The notes below the pieces were generated by a model. It ran no database searches and was not told where the DNA came from. It was given only the letters and a program-made list of their open reading frames with translations. The position numbers were made by a program, and so were the translations under genes. Source: CAZJNX01 sp964547415 (GTDB taxonomy: Bacteria > Pseudomonadota > Alphaproteobacteria > Rhizobiales > Amorphaceae). From it: 23,585 nucleotides of DNA. The stretch covers positions 1 to 23,585 of the forward strand of contig CAZJNX010000059.1 of the NCBI GenBank assembly GCA_964547415.1, read 5' to 3'. Positions 22,205-23,585 of the stretch are shown here, in pieces (position 1 is the stretch's first letter; each line of letters starts with the position of its first letter).

Positions 22205-23585
22205 ATGATTCGCGACGACGGAACGCGCTACAGCGAGCCGGACGAGGGCGGCCATCCCGACGCGGGCGAGGCCGCGGCCGTGGCGCCGCGCGCGGGGGGC
22301 ATCGCCGCCCGGGCCATGGGCGCGGCCGCCCGCCCGGCCGACTACCTCGCCCCCCTCAACCCGGAGCAGCGCCAGGCGGTGGAGGCGCTCGACGGCCCCG
22401 TCCTCGTGCTCGCGGGCGCGGGCACCGGCAAGACGCGGGTGCTCACCACCCGCATCGCCCACATCCTCGCCACCGGCCGCGCCTGGCCGAGCCAGATCCT
22501 CGCCGTCACCTTCACCAACAAGGCCGCGCGCGAGATGCGCGAGCGGATCGGCGATCTAATCGGCGGCTCCATCGAGGGGATGGGCTGGCTCGGCACGTTC
22601 CACTCCATCGGCACGCGCATCCTGCGCCGCCACGCCGAGCTGGTGGACCTGCGCCCCGACTTCACGATCCTCGACCCGGACGACCAGCTGCGCCTCGCCA
22701 AGCAGATCCTGTCGGCGGAGAACGTCGACGAGAAGCGCTGGCCCGCCCGCCAGCTCCTCGGCCTGATCGACGGGTGGAAGAACCGGGGCCTTTCCCCGGC
22801 CGAGCTGCAGAAGGGGGAGGGAGCCCACTTCGCCAACGGCCGTGGGGCGGACCTTTACGCCCTCTTCCAGGAGCGGCTGAAGACGCTCAACGCCGCCGAC
22901 TTCGGCGACCTCTTGCTCGAGCCGATCCGCCTGTTCCGCGCCCATCCGGACGTCCTTGCCGACTACCAGCGCCGCTTCCGCTACATGCTGGTGGACGAGT
23001 ACCAGGACACCAACGTCGCCCAGTACCTTTGGCTGCGTCTCCTCGCGCAAGGCAACCGCAACATCTGCGTGGTGGGCGACGACGACCAGTCGATCTACGG
23101 CTGGCGCGGGGCGGAGGTCGACAACATCCTGCGCTTCGAGCACGACTTCCCGGGCGCGACCGTGGTCCGCCTCGAGCGCAACTACCGCTCCACGAGCCCG
23201 ATCCTCAAGGCCGCCTCCCACCTCATCGGCCACAACGCCGGACGCCTCGGCAAGACGCTCTTCACCGAGGCCGCGGACCCGGACGCCGAGCCGATCACCG
23301 TGGCCTCGGCCTGGGATTCGGAGGAGGAGGCGCGGGCCGTCGGCGAGGAGATCGAGAGCCTGCAGCGCAAGGGCGCGAGCCTCGACGGCATGGCGATCCT
23401 CACCCGCACGGCCGCCCAGATGCGCGCCTTCGAGGACCGCTTCGTGACCATGGGGATGCCCTACCGCGTCATCGGCGGCCCCCGCTTCTACGACCGCAAG
23501 GAGATCCGCGACGCGCTCGCCTACTTCCGTGTGATCGTGCAGCCCGCCGACGATCTCGCCTTCGAGCGGATCGTGAACGTGCCCG
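22205..23585 (+). CDS. uvrD: UvrD/PcrA-type 3'-5' DNA helicase, N-terminal part (runs off window)
   Basis: The first 460 residues of a superfamily 1A helicase, which unwinds DNA in repair and replication restart. LNPEQRQAVEALDGP (the Q motif), Walker A LAGAGTGKTR with K76, FTNKAAREMRERI, GTFHSIGTRILRRH, Walker B LVDEYQDTN, GDDDQSIYGWRGA and LERNYRST are all present in order. Both the 1A and 1B domains and the start of 2A/2B are visible. The N-terminus has an extra stretch of about 45 Ala/Asp/Gly-rich residues that looks disordered. The ATG at 22205 has GGAG 4 nt upstream. The gene continues past base 23585 with no stop. UvrD and PcrA cannot be separated on these motifs. Confidence 0.95.
   Translation, partial: MIRDDGTRYSEPDEGGHPDAGEAAAVAPRAGGIAARAMGAAARPADYLAPLNPEQRQAVEALDGPVLVLAGAGTGKTRVLTTRIAHILATGRAWPSQILAVTFTNKAAREMRERIGDLIGGSIEGMGWLGTFHSIGTRILRRHAELVDLRPDFTILDPDDQLRLAKQILSAENVDEKRWPARQLLGLIDGWKNRGLSPAELQKGEGAHFANGRGADLYALFQERLKTLNAADFGDLLLEPIRLFRAHPDVLADYQRRFRYMLVDEYQDTNVAQYLWLRLLAQGNRNICVVGDDDQSIYGWRGAEVDNILRFEHDFPGATVVRLERNYRSTSPILKAASHLIGHNAGRLGKTLFTEAADPDAEPITVASAWDSEEEARAVGEEIESLQRKGASLDGMAILTRTAAQMRAFEDRFVTMGMPYRVIGGPRFYDRKEIRDALAYFRVIVQPADDLAFERIVNVP

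Overview
This window looks like a chromosomal segment of a very GC-rich alphaproteobacterium, most likely of the Hyphomicrobiales or a close relative. The evidence is the strongly GC-biased third codon positions, a GapR (DUF2312) gene beside a DUF1244 gene, a DUF1036 gene coupled to pyruvate kinase, and a perfect match to the alphaproteobacterial general-stress (EcfG) promoter consensus. No insertion sequence, phage gene, tRNA, rRNA or CRISPR array was seen. Genus cannot be told from the sequence alone.

Layout. (1) 2-2211, plus: the end of a fused TRAP-transporter permease (DUF3394 tail), then a class III PLP aminotransferase. (2) 2401-7414: a class III nucleotide cyclase on minus, divergent from a tight plus-strand triad of a VWA (TerY/YegL-like) protein, a PP2C phosphatase (YegK-like) and a membrane-anchored Ser/Thr-type kinase (YegI-like) with a helix-hairpin-helix. 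(3) 7415-7974: 560 bp without a gene, holding a 20-bp stem hairpin. (4) 7975-11041: DUF1036 and pyruvate kinase on minus (4-nt overlap), divergent from DUF1244 and gapR on plus. (5) 11073-14053: an HSL-type esterase overlapping a MoeB/ThiF-like enzyme on minus, then a small secreted protein and holC on plus. (6) 14081-16748, minus: three overlapping genes, namely an agmatinase-like ureohydrolase with hallmarks of guanidine hydrolases, a small His/Asp-rich protein and a CDF metal transporter. (7) 16749-18209: a possible 23-residue peptide gene with a terminator, then manganese catalase behind an EcfG promoter. (8) 18318-20395: a ClpP-like protease and an aldo/keto reductase, then a frameshifted GNAT gene on minus. 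(9) 20509-23585, plus: aroQ, an HDAC-family deacetylase and the 5' part of a UvrD/PcrA helicase.

How the parts work together. Four gene junctions overlap by exactly 4 nt (ATGA or GTGA), so translational coupling is a theme here. The most system-like units are the VWA-phosphatase-kinase triad, which shares a control region with a nucleotide cyclase, and the ureohydrolase/His-rich protein/CDF operon, which may join a metal-dependent hydrolase to metal handling. Manganese catalase appears wired to the general stress response. The rest is mostly housekeeping: glycolysis, shikimate pathway, replication and repair, and nucleoid structure.
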